In this document: one piece after another, positions 31,165-42,314 of the stretch
Numbering within the stretch: the first letter of the stretch is position 1
Layout of the letters: each line of letters starts with the position of its first letter
Source of the DNA: Pinus tabuliformis
Lineage: Eukaryota; Streptophyta; Pinopsida; Pinales; Pinaceae
Direction: 5' to 3'
DNA length: 64,000 nt
NCBI GenBank assembly: GCA_031772625.1
Contig: CM062819.1
Coordinates: 1,233,140,955-1,233,204,954, forward strand
Notes under the pieces: generated by a model
What the model was told of the DNA's origin: nothing
Seen by the model: the letters and a program-made list of their open reading frames with translations, nothing else
Database searches by the model: none
Translations under genes and position numbers: made by a program

Positions 31165-31945
31165 ACCTCCACTCAGACCACTGCAAGCCACTTAGAGCTC
31201 ATTTTTTGCCATTGCCTTTTACAATTGCACCCATTTTTCCTTGAGGCATAGCCAACGAAAGGGAAATTTCCCCAAGGCTAAAATTGGAAGTACTACATCA
31301 CCTTTGGGAGAATCATAAGGAGCTCAACTAAGACACATGGTGCAGGTGAAGGATAAGACCTCCTTCTAGCACTTCCAATAAGCCCACACATCCAAAATTT
31401 CATGTCATTTTCTTGCTTCATTACACCAACACTCCATGCCATGTAGTATATGCTCATAACATTAAAGGAAGATTGAATATAGGGATTCGACACATCTATT
31501 TCACGGTTATAGGATGTGGTAGAGGAGGGATGACATGTAATTAAAAATATTGCACAAATTACCTCCACTCTAACCATTGTAAGTTGCTTAGAGCCATTTT
31601 TTCTCCATTGTGTTTTCCAATTACGCCCAATTTTCCTGAAGGGATGGCCATCGAAAGGAAAATTTCCCCAGGGCCAAAATTGGAAGTACTTCATCACCTC
31701 CAAGAGCACCATAAGGAAATCTCTTCAGTCATATGGTGTTAACAGAGGAAAATACCTCCTTCCAACACTTCTAATAATCCCACACATCTAAAACTTCATG
31801 TCACTGTCTTGCTTCATTATGCCAACACTCCACACCATGTAGTATCCACTCACAACATTAAAGGAATACAAAATATAGGGATTCGACACATTTATTTCAT
31901 GATTATAGGTTGTGGTAGAGGAAGTATGACATGTACCAAAACTTG
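31165..31945. repeat. Diverged tandem duplication, period 396 bp
   Basis: Two units begin at ACCTCCACTC (31165 and 31561) and share blocks such as AAATTTCCCCA, TTGGAAGTACT, CATGTAGTAT and ATAGGGATTCGACACAT. Many substitutions separate them, so the event is old. Minor frames inside (for example 31293-31712) look accidental. Confidence 0.85.
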
Positions 31946-32103
31946 ATGTTGCATGACTTATCATTGAAACTATTACTATGGAATGACGAATGACCTTAAT
32001 TTTTCATTAACCATCAATTCACAAATTTTCAAATTGCATCTCATATTGTCATAAATTTTCAAATGGCATCTCATATTGGCACATCAACCTGCTTCCTTAT
32101 TAT

Positions 32104-32250
32104 ACATCATAATAGGGACATATTTTACCTTCTTAACACAACCCTCATGGAAATTTAACCTTGCCCAATGGTGATAAATCATAGTAGGGACATATTTTAC
32201 CTTCTTAACACAACCCTCATGGAAATTTAACCTTGCCCAATGGTGATAAA
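32104..32250. repeat. Recent tandem duplication, period 72 bp
   Basis: Two copies with almost no differences (GGGACATATTTTACCTTCTT at about 32115 and 32187). Because 72 is a multiple of three, a chance minus-strand frame carries a repeated 24-residue block; I do not regard it as a gene. Confidence 0.9.
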
Positions 32251-32454
32251 TGCCTTTCTTACCACCATTGGAAACCGACATGTCAACCAATAATCGTAGG
32301 GAATGAGCATCCTGTATGTGGGGAAATGATGAACCGTGTCCCACTAACATGTCAACAGATGCCTATATGCATCTCTCACTGGGGTATCTGCAAGAGAAAG
32401 TGAACAGCTCATCCTACTCATATGCCATAGGAGAAGGTGAACCACTCATCCTTG

Positions 32455-32640
32455 TACAGGTTTATTTTTTTGGTAATCTAGAGGATCTTGGCAACTCGCA
32501 TGACACGGAGCTACCAATAAACCTGGGGACTAAGACCTGTCCTCCTCTCCGTAAACCGAGTCACAACATAAGGGATTTGAACCTTGGATATCTTAGTTAC
32601 CACTGACTCACATTAATTTGATAACCAATTGAGTTGCCCT
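32455..32640 (-). mobile_element. tRNA-derived SINE-like element
   Basis: On the minus strand, CAACTCAATTGG (near 32620-32630) resembles a tRNA A box and GGTTCAAATCC (near 32575-32585) is a perfect-type B box about 45 bp downstream. A non-tRNA body follows and ends at an A/T-rich run near 32460. This is the head structure of plant tRNA-derived SINEs. No target duplication was found. Confidence 0.6.
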
Positions 32641-32672
32641 TGGGAGTGAATAAATTAAATTAAATTTAAAAT

Positions 32673-34355
32673 GTATGTGTATTTCTTTTATTGAAAACTA
32701 ACTTGTCTATTTGTTACTATTATTAGTGATATATGGTAAAATTAACAATATTTTATATTTTTAGTTGTAATTTTAAAACATAAATTCACATTTACTTTAA
32801 AGTCCAGTGGCATTCTTTTTATTTTTCAAATTTTTAATATAAATATTTTTTAATCTATTTAACAATAAGTGACAACATCTCCCCCTTAGTAGGTTGTAGA
32901 GTTAAGTATATTCTTGTTAGTAAAACTATATAGTAATATAGATACTAGTCCTCAAGCAAGCCCTTAGAGGGATCAAATATCTCAAGATGCAAACCTCTTT
33001 GTAGTTGCAAAACTTGAGAAAAGCCCCTAGAGGGATCAAATATCTCAAGATGCAAACCTCTTTGTAGTTGCAAATCTTGAGAAAATGTTTGAAACACTAA
33101 AGATTTGATTCTTTTGGGAACTTGATAAATATTAAGTTGAAATGAATGTGGTTCTTAATGATTATATTTATATTTATATAAATATCACATCTTTATAGAT
33201 ACAAATATTTTTATTTTTATTTTTATTAAAATATTGATAATGCATATTCATCTTAACTTTGCATCTATCAAACCTTTTTGTGAGTGCAAAACTTGAAAAA
33301 AGGTTTGCACCTCAAAAGATTTGAGGTTGAGATGAATCAGTTTCTTAATAATAATATTTATTTTTACATATAAATTTCACATCTCTACAAATACAAATAT
33401 TCTTATTTTTAATTTTATTAAAATGTTGATAATACAAATAGTTTTTTTTCTTTTTTGTAGATAAGCACCATGGAGGAATGTACGTGTATTTCTTTTATTG
33501 AAAACTAACTTGTCTATTTGTTACTATTATTAGTGATATATGGTAAAATTAACAATATTTTATATTTTTAGTTGTAATTTTAAAACATAAATTCACATTT
33601 ACTTTAAAGTCCAATGGCATTCTTTTTATTTTTCAAATTTTTAATATAAATATTTTTTAATCTATTTAACAATAAGTGACAACATCTCCCCCTTAGTAGG
33701 TTGTAGAGTTAAGTATATTCTTGTTAGTAAAACTATATAGTAATATAGATCCATCTTTAACTAGTCCTCAAGCAAGCTCCTAGAGGGATCAAATATCTCA
33801 AGATGCAAACCTCTTTGAGTTGCAAAACTTGAGAAAAGCCCCTAGAGGGATCAAATATCTCAAGATGCAAACCTCTTTGTAGTTGCAAAACTTGAGAAAA
33901 GCCCCTAGAGGGATCAAATATCTCAAGATGCAAACCTCTTTGTAGTTGCAAATCTTGAGAAAATGTTTGAAACTCTAAAGATTTGATTCTTTTGGGAACT
34001 TGATAAATATGAAGTTGAGATGAATGTGGTTCTTAATGATTATATTTATATTTATATAAATATCACATCTTTATAAATACAAATATTTTTATTTTTAATT
34101 TTATTAAAATATTGATAATGCATATTCATCTTAATTTTGCATCTACCAAACCTTTTTGTGAGTGCAAAACTTGAAAAAAGGTTTGCACCTCAAAAGATTA
34201 GAGGTTGAGATGAATCAGGTTCTTAATAATAATATTTATTTTTACATATAAATTTCACATCTCTATAAATACAAATATTCTTATTTTTAATTTTATTAAA
34301 ATATTAATAATATAAATAGTTTTTTTTCTTTTTTGTAGATAAGCACCACGGAGGA
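32673..34355. repeat. Tandem duplication, period about 807 bp, with variable 62-63-bp subrepeats
   Basis: The unit starting GTATGTGTATTTCTTT at 32673 recurs at 33480 with few changes and ends at GATAAGCACCAYGGAGGA in both. Inside, a subrepeat (AGAGGGATCAAATATCTCAA, then TGCAAACCTCTTTGTAGTTG) is present two times in the first copy (about 32960-33085) and three times in the second (about 33775-33960). The unit is AT-rich and non-coding. Confidence 0.92.
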
Positions 34356-34435
34356 TTTGAACCGGTGACCTATCGAAACGAGTGCCTTAACAATGCACCC
34401 ATTCACCGTCAATCCAAAGCCCCAGGGACTTTAAT
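34335..34435 (-). other. tRNA-like segment (A/B-box pair)
   Basis: The minus strand contains GGTTCAAATCC (plus-strand GGATTTGAACC at 34354-34364) with TTGTTAAGGCACTCG about 35 bp upstream, resembling the D-arm and T-arm of a Ser/Leu-type tRNA. The acceptor ends do not pair, so it is a pseudo-tRNA or SINE head, not a working gene. Confidence 0.45.
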
Positions 34436-34564
34436 AATACATATATTTACATATATATGTTTTTGGCATTTTTTTTTGACATGTTTTATCCTTTTTATAA
34501 TTTAATTTAATTGATATGAATAGCATTGATTATATACGACTATATCCATCTTAACTCCGGATCT

Positions 34565-34636
34565 ACAAAGCGCCCAAAGGGATCAAACACCTTTTCACTT
34601 TAAAAAGCTTTACATCTCAAGAAATTTGACCCCTCC
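34565..34636. repeat. Minisatellite unit left of chromovirus
   Basis: Block GGGATCAAACACCTTTTCACTTTAAAAAG...TTTGACCCC recurs twice, in tandem, at 45115-45225 on the other side of the chromovirus. The element therefore landed inside or beside a small array of about 57-60-bp units. Confidence 0.8.
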
Positions 34637-34637
34637 A

Positions 34638-34642
34638 TCTTA
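34638..34642. repeat. Target-site duplication TCTTA (left)
   Basis: TCTTA precedes TGTCACAC of the left LTR and recurs at 45068-45072 after the ATTACA end of the right LTR. Confidence 0.95.
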
Positions 34643-37421
34643 TGTCACACACCAATACAAAAGTAAAAAAAAAATTACCGTCGTATAAACATGTGAATAT
34701 ATATACATTCATTGGATCTTCGCATTGCAATCATATTATAAACATTATCATTGGCAAACAATATAATGAGGAAAACTTTAATATAAAATCGTTCCTATGA
34801 TTTAATTGGTACTTTAACCCGCTCATACAAAGTCGATATATGACTTACGATTCTAACTTTTGTCCATGCCCATGATTCATTAACGATTATATCAAGGTTG
34901 ACTCATGTTATATCTCGGGTAATCAAATGGTAGGTACGTAAGGGATATGAGTGGCACTTCAGTCTTAAATGTTTTTATGGCAATTTCCATTCATACGTGC
35001 TGGTTTATTTCATCGAGGTTGGCCGAAGCCGCGAGTCCCGTCCGGCTCTGATGCTCACCCAGCTGGCCTGCTTAGCATCGTCCATTTGGCACGATGAACG
35101 GCCGGCCTCCGGCTTGCCATGCGGCCTCCGCGTGCTCGGTACTCCATACCATCTGACAGTCTCGAACTTACCATTTCACCGCTGTTTCCCGGTTCAATCA
35201 CTGGCGATCGAACGATGGAAATGAGCCCGCCCAAATCAAGGGCTGCGATTGAGCCATAAGGCGGTGGGTGCTTTAAAGGTTTTACTGTGTGGTTACTCCT
35301 ATAGTTTGTTTTCCTTTTCATTGCTGAGCGCCTCCTGTCACTTACGGCTTCATGGCGCTCCGGCTTACTCAGAATTTCTCACCTCCAAGCGGCCTGGTGC
35401 ACTGCGGGATGTCTTTGCCCTCCAGCTCCGGATCAGGTATCGACTTATCCTTAATTCAGGTTTTCCGCTTTTCTTGTTTTTCCATACTCATGTTCCTCAC
35501 AGGTTCTCGAGCTTTACAGCTTCGGTTATAGTTACGATTCCTCCAGCTTTTGTATACAGTTTTCCTCGGCATTTTTATGAGGTTCTAGTTATGTTGATAT
35601 TATTTTTATGAGATTCTGGTTATGATGATATTCTCAGGGAGCAAGTCTGGCTGTTGAACCAGCGGCAAGTCCGGTTGTTGCACCAGCAGCGTTGGAAGAC
35701 CTTCTCCGCTTCTCTGCCAACCCATGACCAGGTAAGAGTTTTTCTTTTTTTGTTTATGTATTGGAATCGTAGGCTCGTTTGGCATTTCTGTGGTAACGGA
35801 TGAGCCGCTGACCGTTTGAACAGGATGTCGGGCCTACTCAAGCTTCGGAATCCCTCCGCCATACACAGGGGTTTCTTCCCATGGGAAATCCCACGTTTCC
35901 CCTTCATATTTTGTTGTTTATTAAGTGTCGGGTTTCCCCGCCAACATTCAGGCGAGAACCTCCATTAAGAGGCGTTGTATGCCCTGTATTGTATCACTTG
36001 ATTCCTCACTATGGACTGTTGATATTAAAGGCGGACAAATACTTCAGGTTGAACAATGTTTTGTTTATATGATACTGTTCTCAGTTTAATCTTGGCTTAA
36101 GAATTAACATTGGTTTGTACAGAGACCTTTATTTGGCTCCAGTACTGTGTATTCGTTGTATACTGGGCTTGCTGCCCTCTCTACAACTTTTACTGTGAAT
36201 ATAAGTCTTGGAACACTTATCTCTGTTCGTTTTTCCCGTATATATTTTCGTTTCTACGTTTAAGTCTTTCTGTGTCAATGGTTCTGGCAATTAAGCCCCT
36301 GCTGGCTATCAATATTTAAGCATAGCTTCGGTGATTCCTTTCGGAGCCGGGGCATCTGTTAATAGGTGCTATGCATGCATGTCGGTCATGGCCCTTCCTC
36401 CATTCCTCGGAGACTAGGGTATTTCTTTCCGACTATTTTGTTTCCTTTCTGCATGCCTATATATTTAAATGTTGAAGCTTTACAATGTATAATGGTTTAC
36501 TACTTCGAATTACTTGCTCTGCTCCGCAAATGGTTGAATGGTTTTTCTTTATATTGGTAAAAGGTCTGGGTGTTAACTGTTGTTCTCGGTTCGATATATA
36601 AACATATCGCTTATGCACAGTGATGGTTTCTTTGCTCTATTTCATCTGGAATTACAGAGGATGGCTTACACAGTAATACTTTCCTGTTTTATGTTCTTTC
36701 TATCGCTTATGCTACAGAGATTTTGATCGACATGTTTGCACTGATAATCTGTGATTGAAAGGTCCAGTTCCAAACTCTGCCGGTTGCGCAGAGGCTAGGT
36801 TTTTTTCCTTAAAAGAATGTTTAAATCTTTTCTCATTACCTTTACTTACGTATCAAAGACCTTAGAAGAATTTCACAGATTTAAATGAATTCTTAAATGC
36901 TTTAGCAAGCCGTACCTGAACAGTAGCAAACCTTTTCGTAGCGCTTGTCAACCTCCCGACCGTAGGAAGATCCTCCTCGATCTTCCACCCCCAAGAACTT
37001 TTTCAGATCTTCACTGTCTGCAAACCCCCTGGTTATACCAGAGTCATGCTATCTGATCCTAACCAGACGTAGTGGATTCAGGAAGCCTCTCACTTCCAGA
37101 CACAGGCTATCTGGTCACTACCAGACATAGCACACAACCACAATTCTGCCATCTGATCCCTACCAGACTTGGCATTCCCCCTTTTCCTTCTGGGGTCTCA
37201 ACTGTCACATGGAGGTAGTTAGGTTTTTCTCTTGTTTCAACTACCTCAACAGTTACTAACAACAATTAATCACATACTTAATTAAACAGTGATAGCACAA
37301 TCAATTATCATAATAATTAATAGTAATAACAACAGAGTTATTATAATTTACCAAACAGAGTTTTAGTTCACAATTAAATTACTGTCTTACTTAATATTAC
37401 CGCTTCACTAGGAGCATTACA
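34643..37421 (-). repeat. 3' LTR of chromovirus, 2779 bp
   Basis: Starts TGTCACAC, ends ATTACA. The several small open frames inside it recur in the other LTR and carry no known domain. A TATATAAAC-like stretch near 36595 could serve as core promoter. It carries 19 bp near 35105-35125 absent from the other LTR. Confidence 0.95.
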
Positions 37422-37436
37422 TCTCCCCCTCCTGAA
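37422..37436 (-). other. Polypurine tract of chromovirus
   Basis: The minus strand reads TTCAGGAGGGGGAGA directly before the TGTAATGC start of the 3' LTR. Confidence 0.85.
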
Positions 37437-37500
37437 GCTCAACATCGTCCCGATGTTGCTGTTCACCCAGAAACAATCTGGGATAAGCTTCTTTCATACT

Positions 37501-40500
37501 CTACTCATCCTCCCAGGTGGCCTCTTCTGGCCCAAAGTGCTGCCATTGCACTTTAACCTGGTTGATGACCTTTTTCCGCAGCTCGACTCTTCTCCGATCT
37601 AATATGTTCACTGGCTCGACCAGGAACTCTCCTTCCGGTTCCACCTGAAACACATTATATTCAGGTTAGCTGTTTTCTAACATTTCATTTTGATTTATGT
37701 TTATCTTACAACATCTTCTTACCTGAATGTCCTGCCAACTTATTATGTGTCTAGGGTCATAAACATATTTCTTTAAAACGGATACATGGAAAACATTATG
37801 GACCCGGATATGGCTGGGTAGGGCTAGCTGATAAGCTACCGGCCCCACTCGTGCTAAAATCTGGAAGGGCCCACAAAAGCGAGGTGCCAATTTGGCACAA
37901 GTATTCCATTGGAGAGTACTTCTCCTTGCTCAAATTCTGACATATACATGTTCACCCACCTGATATTCTTTAAAGGTTCTTTTCCGAACTGCAAAATTTT
38001 TTTGCCTGTCCTGAGTTGTTTTTAAATTAGCCCGGACTCTCTTGACCAAGGCTTCCATCTCTTCCAACATTTCTGGACCCAGCATGAGTTTGTCTTCTGG
38101 TCCACCCCAACTGGATGGCATACGGCATTTTCGGCCGTAAAGTACCTCGAATGGACTCATCCGCAAGGATGCATGATATCCATTGTTATAAGCAAACTCC
38201 ACAAGGTGTAAGTACTCCTCCCATCGGGTAGGTTGTTGCATCACATATGACCTCAGCATGTCCTCCACCACCTGATTCACCCGTTCAGTCTGCCCGTCAG
38301 TTTGCGGATGATAGGCGGTGCTGAAATTCAATTGAGTCCCCAGACCTTCAAACAAGGTCTTCCAAAAGGCTGATGTGAATTTGACATCGCGATCGGACAC
38401 TATAGTTTTTGGCAGCCCATGGAGTTTAAATACATTCTACATGAAAACACTTGCGATTTGAGCTGCACGATATGTAGATTGAACCGGTATGAAGTGCACT
38501 GATTTACTGAGCTTGTCTACCACAACCATTATAGAGTCATTGTTCTTTTTGGACTTTGGCAACCCCGTAATAAAGTCCATGGTAATAGTCTCCCACTTCC
38601 ATTCTGGTATGGGTAATGGCTGTAGTAAACCCGCAGGGTGTTGATGTTCAGCCTTAACCTGTTGACATTCTAAGCATCGCGCCAGATATTCTACCACATC
38701 TCTTTTCATGCCTGGCCAATGATACTCCTTCCGAAGCGAGGTAATTAATTTTTGATAGCCCGGATGTCCCGCATAAGGGCTTTTATGATATTCATCCAGA
38801 ATCTTTTCTTTGATACCGCTCTGATTGGGTACATAAATTCTTTTCTGGTAACACAGAATTCCGGCTGCATTCAAACTGTACCCTTGTTGTATTATGTGGG
38901 TATTTAAATTCTGCACCAGCTGCTTCTTTTGTAAGTAAATTCGATCTTGTGCAGCGGCCTCTTTAATTTCTTTGTCAAGGGTGGACTGTCCTTCACTAAT
39001 ACCAATTTCATAAATGCAATGCACTTTTCGACTCAGTGCATCAGCTACCCTGTTCTCTTTTCCTTTCAGGTGCTTAATTTCAAAATCGAAATTCCCCAAA
39101 AAGTCCACCCACCTAGCTTGCCTAGCGTTTAAGGTTGGTTGACTAAAGTAGCTAGTCAAACTATGGTGATCGGTCATTAGCAAGAATTTTCTTCCCACCA
39201 AATAATGGCGCCACATTTTCAGCGCATGAACTACTGCAGTTAATTCCAGATCATAGGCAGAATACTTCTGCTCATGCTCCTTCAATTTTCTGGATTCGTA
39301 TGCGATCACTTTCCCTTCTTGCATTAGCACCCCTCCTACGCCCTCTTTGCTTGCATCTGTGCAAACAACATATTCCTTTTCTGGGTCTGCAACACTCAGC
39401 ACAGGTGCAGTGGTGAGCAGGTTTTTGAGCTGTTCAAAGCTTCGTTGACAATCTGCTGTCCACTTGAATATCTTTCCCTTCTTTTGCAAAGAGGTGATAG
39501 GGTATGCAACCCTGGAAAAGCCTTCCACAAACCGCCGGTAATATCCAGCCAGCCCCATGAAAGATCTGATATCTGCCACGTCCTTGGGTATTGGCCATTC
39601 CATTATAGTTTTGATCTTTTCGGGGTCCACAGCTATACCTTCTTTTGTAATGATATGTCCCAAATACTGGATCTGTTCTTTATAAAATTCACATTTGCTA
39701 AATTTACCATATAGCTGATGCTCCCGTAGTGTCTGCAACACTACTCTGAGATGCTCCTCATGCTCTTTAATATTCCGGGAGTATATAAGTATATCATCAA
39801 TAAAGATTAACACGAATTTGTCTAGGTACTGATGAAATACCCTGTTCATCAAGCACATAAATGTCGCAGGTGCATTGGTCAACCCAAATGGTAGTACCAC
39901 GAACTCGTAGTGCCCATAACGAGTTCGAAAAGCTGTTTTGGCTATGTCCTCATCCTTAATTCTGATTTGATGATAGCCCGACCTCAAGTCAATCTTTGAA
40001 AAGATTGTCGCCCCCTTCACTTGATCAAACAGTTCATCAATGCGGGGTAGTGGATATTTATTTTTAACTGTCAATTTATTCAGTTGTCTATAATCTATGC
40101 ACATACGGAGAGTTCCATCCTTTTTCCTAACAAACAACACAGGGGCTCCCCAAGGGGATACGCTGGGACGAATATACTTCTTGTCCAATAACTCTTGCAG
40201 CTGCATCTTTAACTCAGTTAATTCCGGCACACTCATCCGGTATGGTGCTCGGGATACTGGGGCTGCACTGGGTATCAATTCTATGGTGAAATCCAAATCT
40301 CTTTTGGGCGGCATCCCTAGTATTTCTTCTGGAAAAACATCTGTAAAATCTCGCACAACTGGTATACTTTCCACAGTCGTAATTTTATCTTCAGATCTAG
40401 CATACCCTACTTGTACTGCATATATTTGACATTTCTTCCGGACACTTTTAGCTAGCTGTGAGGCCGTAATTGGCCGGACCTGCACCGGTTTTTGGATACC

Positions 40501-42156
40501 TTGAATTTCCTTTTCTTTTCCCAGTTCATCTCGATAAGAGATTGTTTTTGTCTTGCAGTTTATTACAGACCACCGCTTTTCCAGCCAATCCATTCCTATC
40601 AGCACATCATATGAACCAAGAGGGAGTACATTCAATTCTGTTATTACTGTCTGACCAGCTAACCTTAATGGATAGTTGGTGACCTTAGCCAGCACTCGTC
40701 TTTTGGCCCCGGTGGCAAGCTGTACTAACCAGGGATTCTTAAAATTAACAATTTGCAAACTACAGCTTTCCACAACTTTGGGACTTACGTAGCTTAAAGT
40801 AGCTCCTGGGTCTACTAAAATGGAAATAGTTCGATCAAGGATCTTACCTTCAAATTCTATCATTGTTGGCTGGTAATCTGCTTGTCGATCTTCGAGTGTG
40901 GCATTTATTCTGGGTATGGACCGAGCCACGTCTCCCACTGTGGAGGCTTCGTAAATCTGGGACACCTGATCGCTTTCCTTCCGGTGAGGGCAATTTTTAA
41001 TATAATGAGGTCCGCCACAACCCCAGCACTGAACCGGTGGCCTAACTGAGCCCTCATTATCAGCTCTAACCGGCTGTTCACTGTATTTAGATTCAGCAGG
41101 TGGCTTAAATCTGATCTGATTTCTTGATGGGTTTCTATTGCTGGCCCCTTTCGAGAATCCCTTGTGAAAATTGCTGCGAGTTCCCTTAACTCCTATGGTC
41201 ATTCTGCTGCCCTTTTTATCCGCCCAGCGCTTTCCAGAATTTTCTCCTTTTTGTTTGTTCTGCTGATAACATATTCTAGCCTTCCGAATTGCTTCGTCCA
41301 TCGTTTTCGGATTATCAAACTCGATTCTTTCCCGCATAGCCTGAGGTAGGCTGCTAACAAACCGCTGCACCTTAGCCTTTTCCTCCCGAATGTACGGTAC
41401 ATAGCGAAGCAGAGATGTAAACTTAGTTATGAACTCATCTATGGTCTGTTGTCCAAGCCGCAGATCATGAAATTCTCGTGCTTTTTCATCATAGAAGCGT
41501 TCTGTCAGGTACTTTTCCTTGAAATATCTTTGAAAAGTCTCCCAAGTCACATCTTGCTCACTCACCCCCCACACCATCTTGACTTCTTCCCACCATAATG
41601 TAGCCTTGGCCTGCAGCTGGAAGATGGCCAATCGTGCCTTAAGATGGTGATCATACTCGTATACTTGGAAATACTTGTTCATGTTGATTAGCCAAGCCTC
41701 TGCAGCTTCTTCTGATTCCCCATCGAAATGGGGTGGTTTAATCTTCCGAAACTCCCCTTGTAGTTCTATCCGCGGTTTCTTTGGAGTTTGATATTCAGAA
41801 GCGTTAACAGACTTTTCTCCTCGCGCTTCCGCCCTTTCCTCTGCTTCCTCCTGTTCAGTGTGATAGCTTTGTTCATCTGATACTCGTGTCTGCTCAGGCC
41901 TAGGATGAGACCGCTGTTGATGTTGTTTATCAGATAAACTTTTCAGAATCCTCTCTTGTTCCATGTTTAGTCTTGCGTTGTCCTCACGCAAACGGGCCAT
42001 TTCGTCCTTCAGCTCCTGGACTGTCCTCAATATTGCCAAATCAGTGTTGCGGCCTTCCTCTCCCAGTTGTACCCATATCTCAGGATTCCCCTGAGGGTGG
42101 GCAACGTTATCTGGTCGATCCAAATTTCCATGAGGAGCGCTACTGGTTCTCCTCAT
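37501..42156 (-). pseudogene. gag-pol: Chromovirus gag-pol polyprotein, two nonsense codons and a 78-nt intron-like segment
   Basis: One frame from ATG 42156 to TAG 37501-37503. In order: basic/acidic N-terminus; Gag core ([18 protein letters not shown]); knuckle [13 protein letters not shown]; protease with [11 protein letters not shown] (DPG in place of D-S/T-G); RT with [24 protein letters not shown] and FIDDILIYS; RNase H starting [13 protein letters not shown] with a later TDHHSL; integrase H-H-C-C ([11 protein letters not shown]), first Asp in MDFITGLP, second in SDRDVKF, Glu in DGQTERVNQ; then [11 protein letters not shown] and a chromodomain ending KVQWQHFGPEEATWEDE. Breaks: TAG at 38437-38439 in the integrase core, TGA at 37930-37932 near its end, and the non-coding 37645-37722. 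The protein would be the complete set for replication, with integration directed to chromatin by the chromodomain. Confidence 0.93.
37645..37722 (-). other. Candidate 78-nt spliceosomal intron before the chromodomain
   Basis: The minus strand reads CAG|GTAAGA at the 5' end and TGTTTCAG|GTGG at the 3' end, with CTAAC 20-25 nt before the acceptor and an AT-rich body. Removing it joins ISWQDIQ to VEPEGEFLVEPV in frame, which reads as a continuous chromovirus integrase-chromodomain junction. With it retained, translation stops at 37666. Size and signals are normal for a plant intron. Confidence 0.75.
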
Positions 42157-42300
42157 TCCGCTGTCACCTGAACAAAATTAGCTCATTCAACAGATGTAAT
42201 TTTTTTTATATTTCAATATACTCCTTACTGGCTTGTTAGGAGGCTACTTTACATTGCTGTCTCTATTAAAATTAACCCGAGGTCCAGAGTTGTAACCTGG

Positions 42301-42312
42301 GCTCTGATACCA
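42301..42312 (-). other. Primer binding site (tRNA-iMet) of chromovirus
   Basis: The minus strand reads TGGTATCAGAGC two bases from the inner end of the 5' LTR. Confidence 0.95.
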
Positions 42313-42314
42313 CT

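Noticed and set aside
32084-32350. Minus-strand 88-aa ORF with a repeated 24-residue block
   Set aside because: The repeat comes from a 72-bp tandem duplication (multiple of three); no start context or domain.
32104-34000. CRISPR-like array from regularly repeated segments
   Set aside because: Units are directly adjacent without unique spacers, and the sequence is clearly a plant genome.
34335-34435. Functional tRNA gene
   Set aside because: A- and B-box-like motifs only; no acceptor-stem pairing, so a tRNA-derived remnant.
34997-36560. Several 60-120-aa plus-strand ORFs in the chromovirus LTR, repeated at 42895-44206
   Set aside because: Present in both LTRs only because the LTR is duplicated; antisense to the element; not conserved in length between the two LTRs.
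40890-40960. Protease active site DPG as inactivating mutation in chromovirus
   Set aside because: I believe DPG variants occur in related plant chromoviruses, so it is noted but not called a defect.
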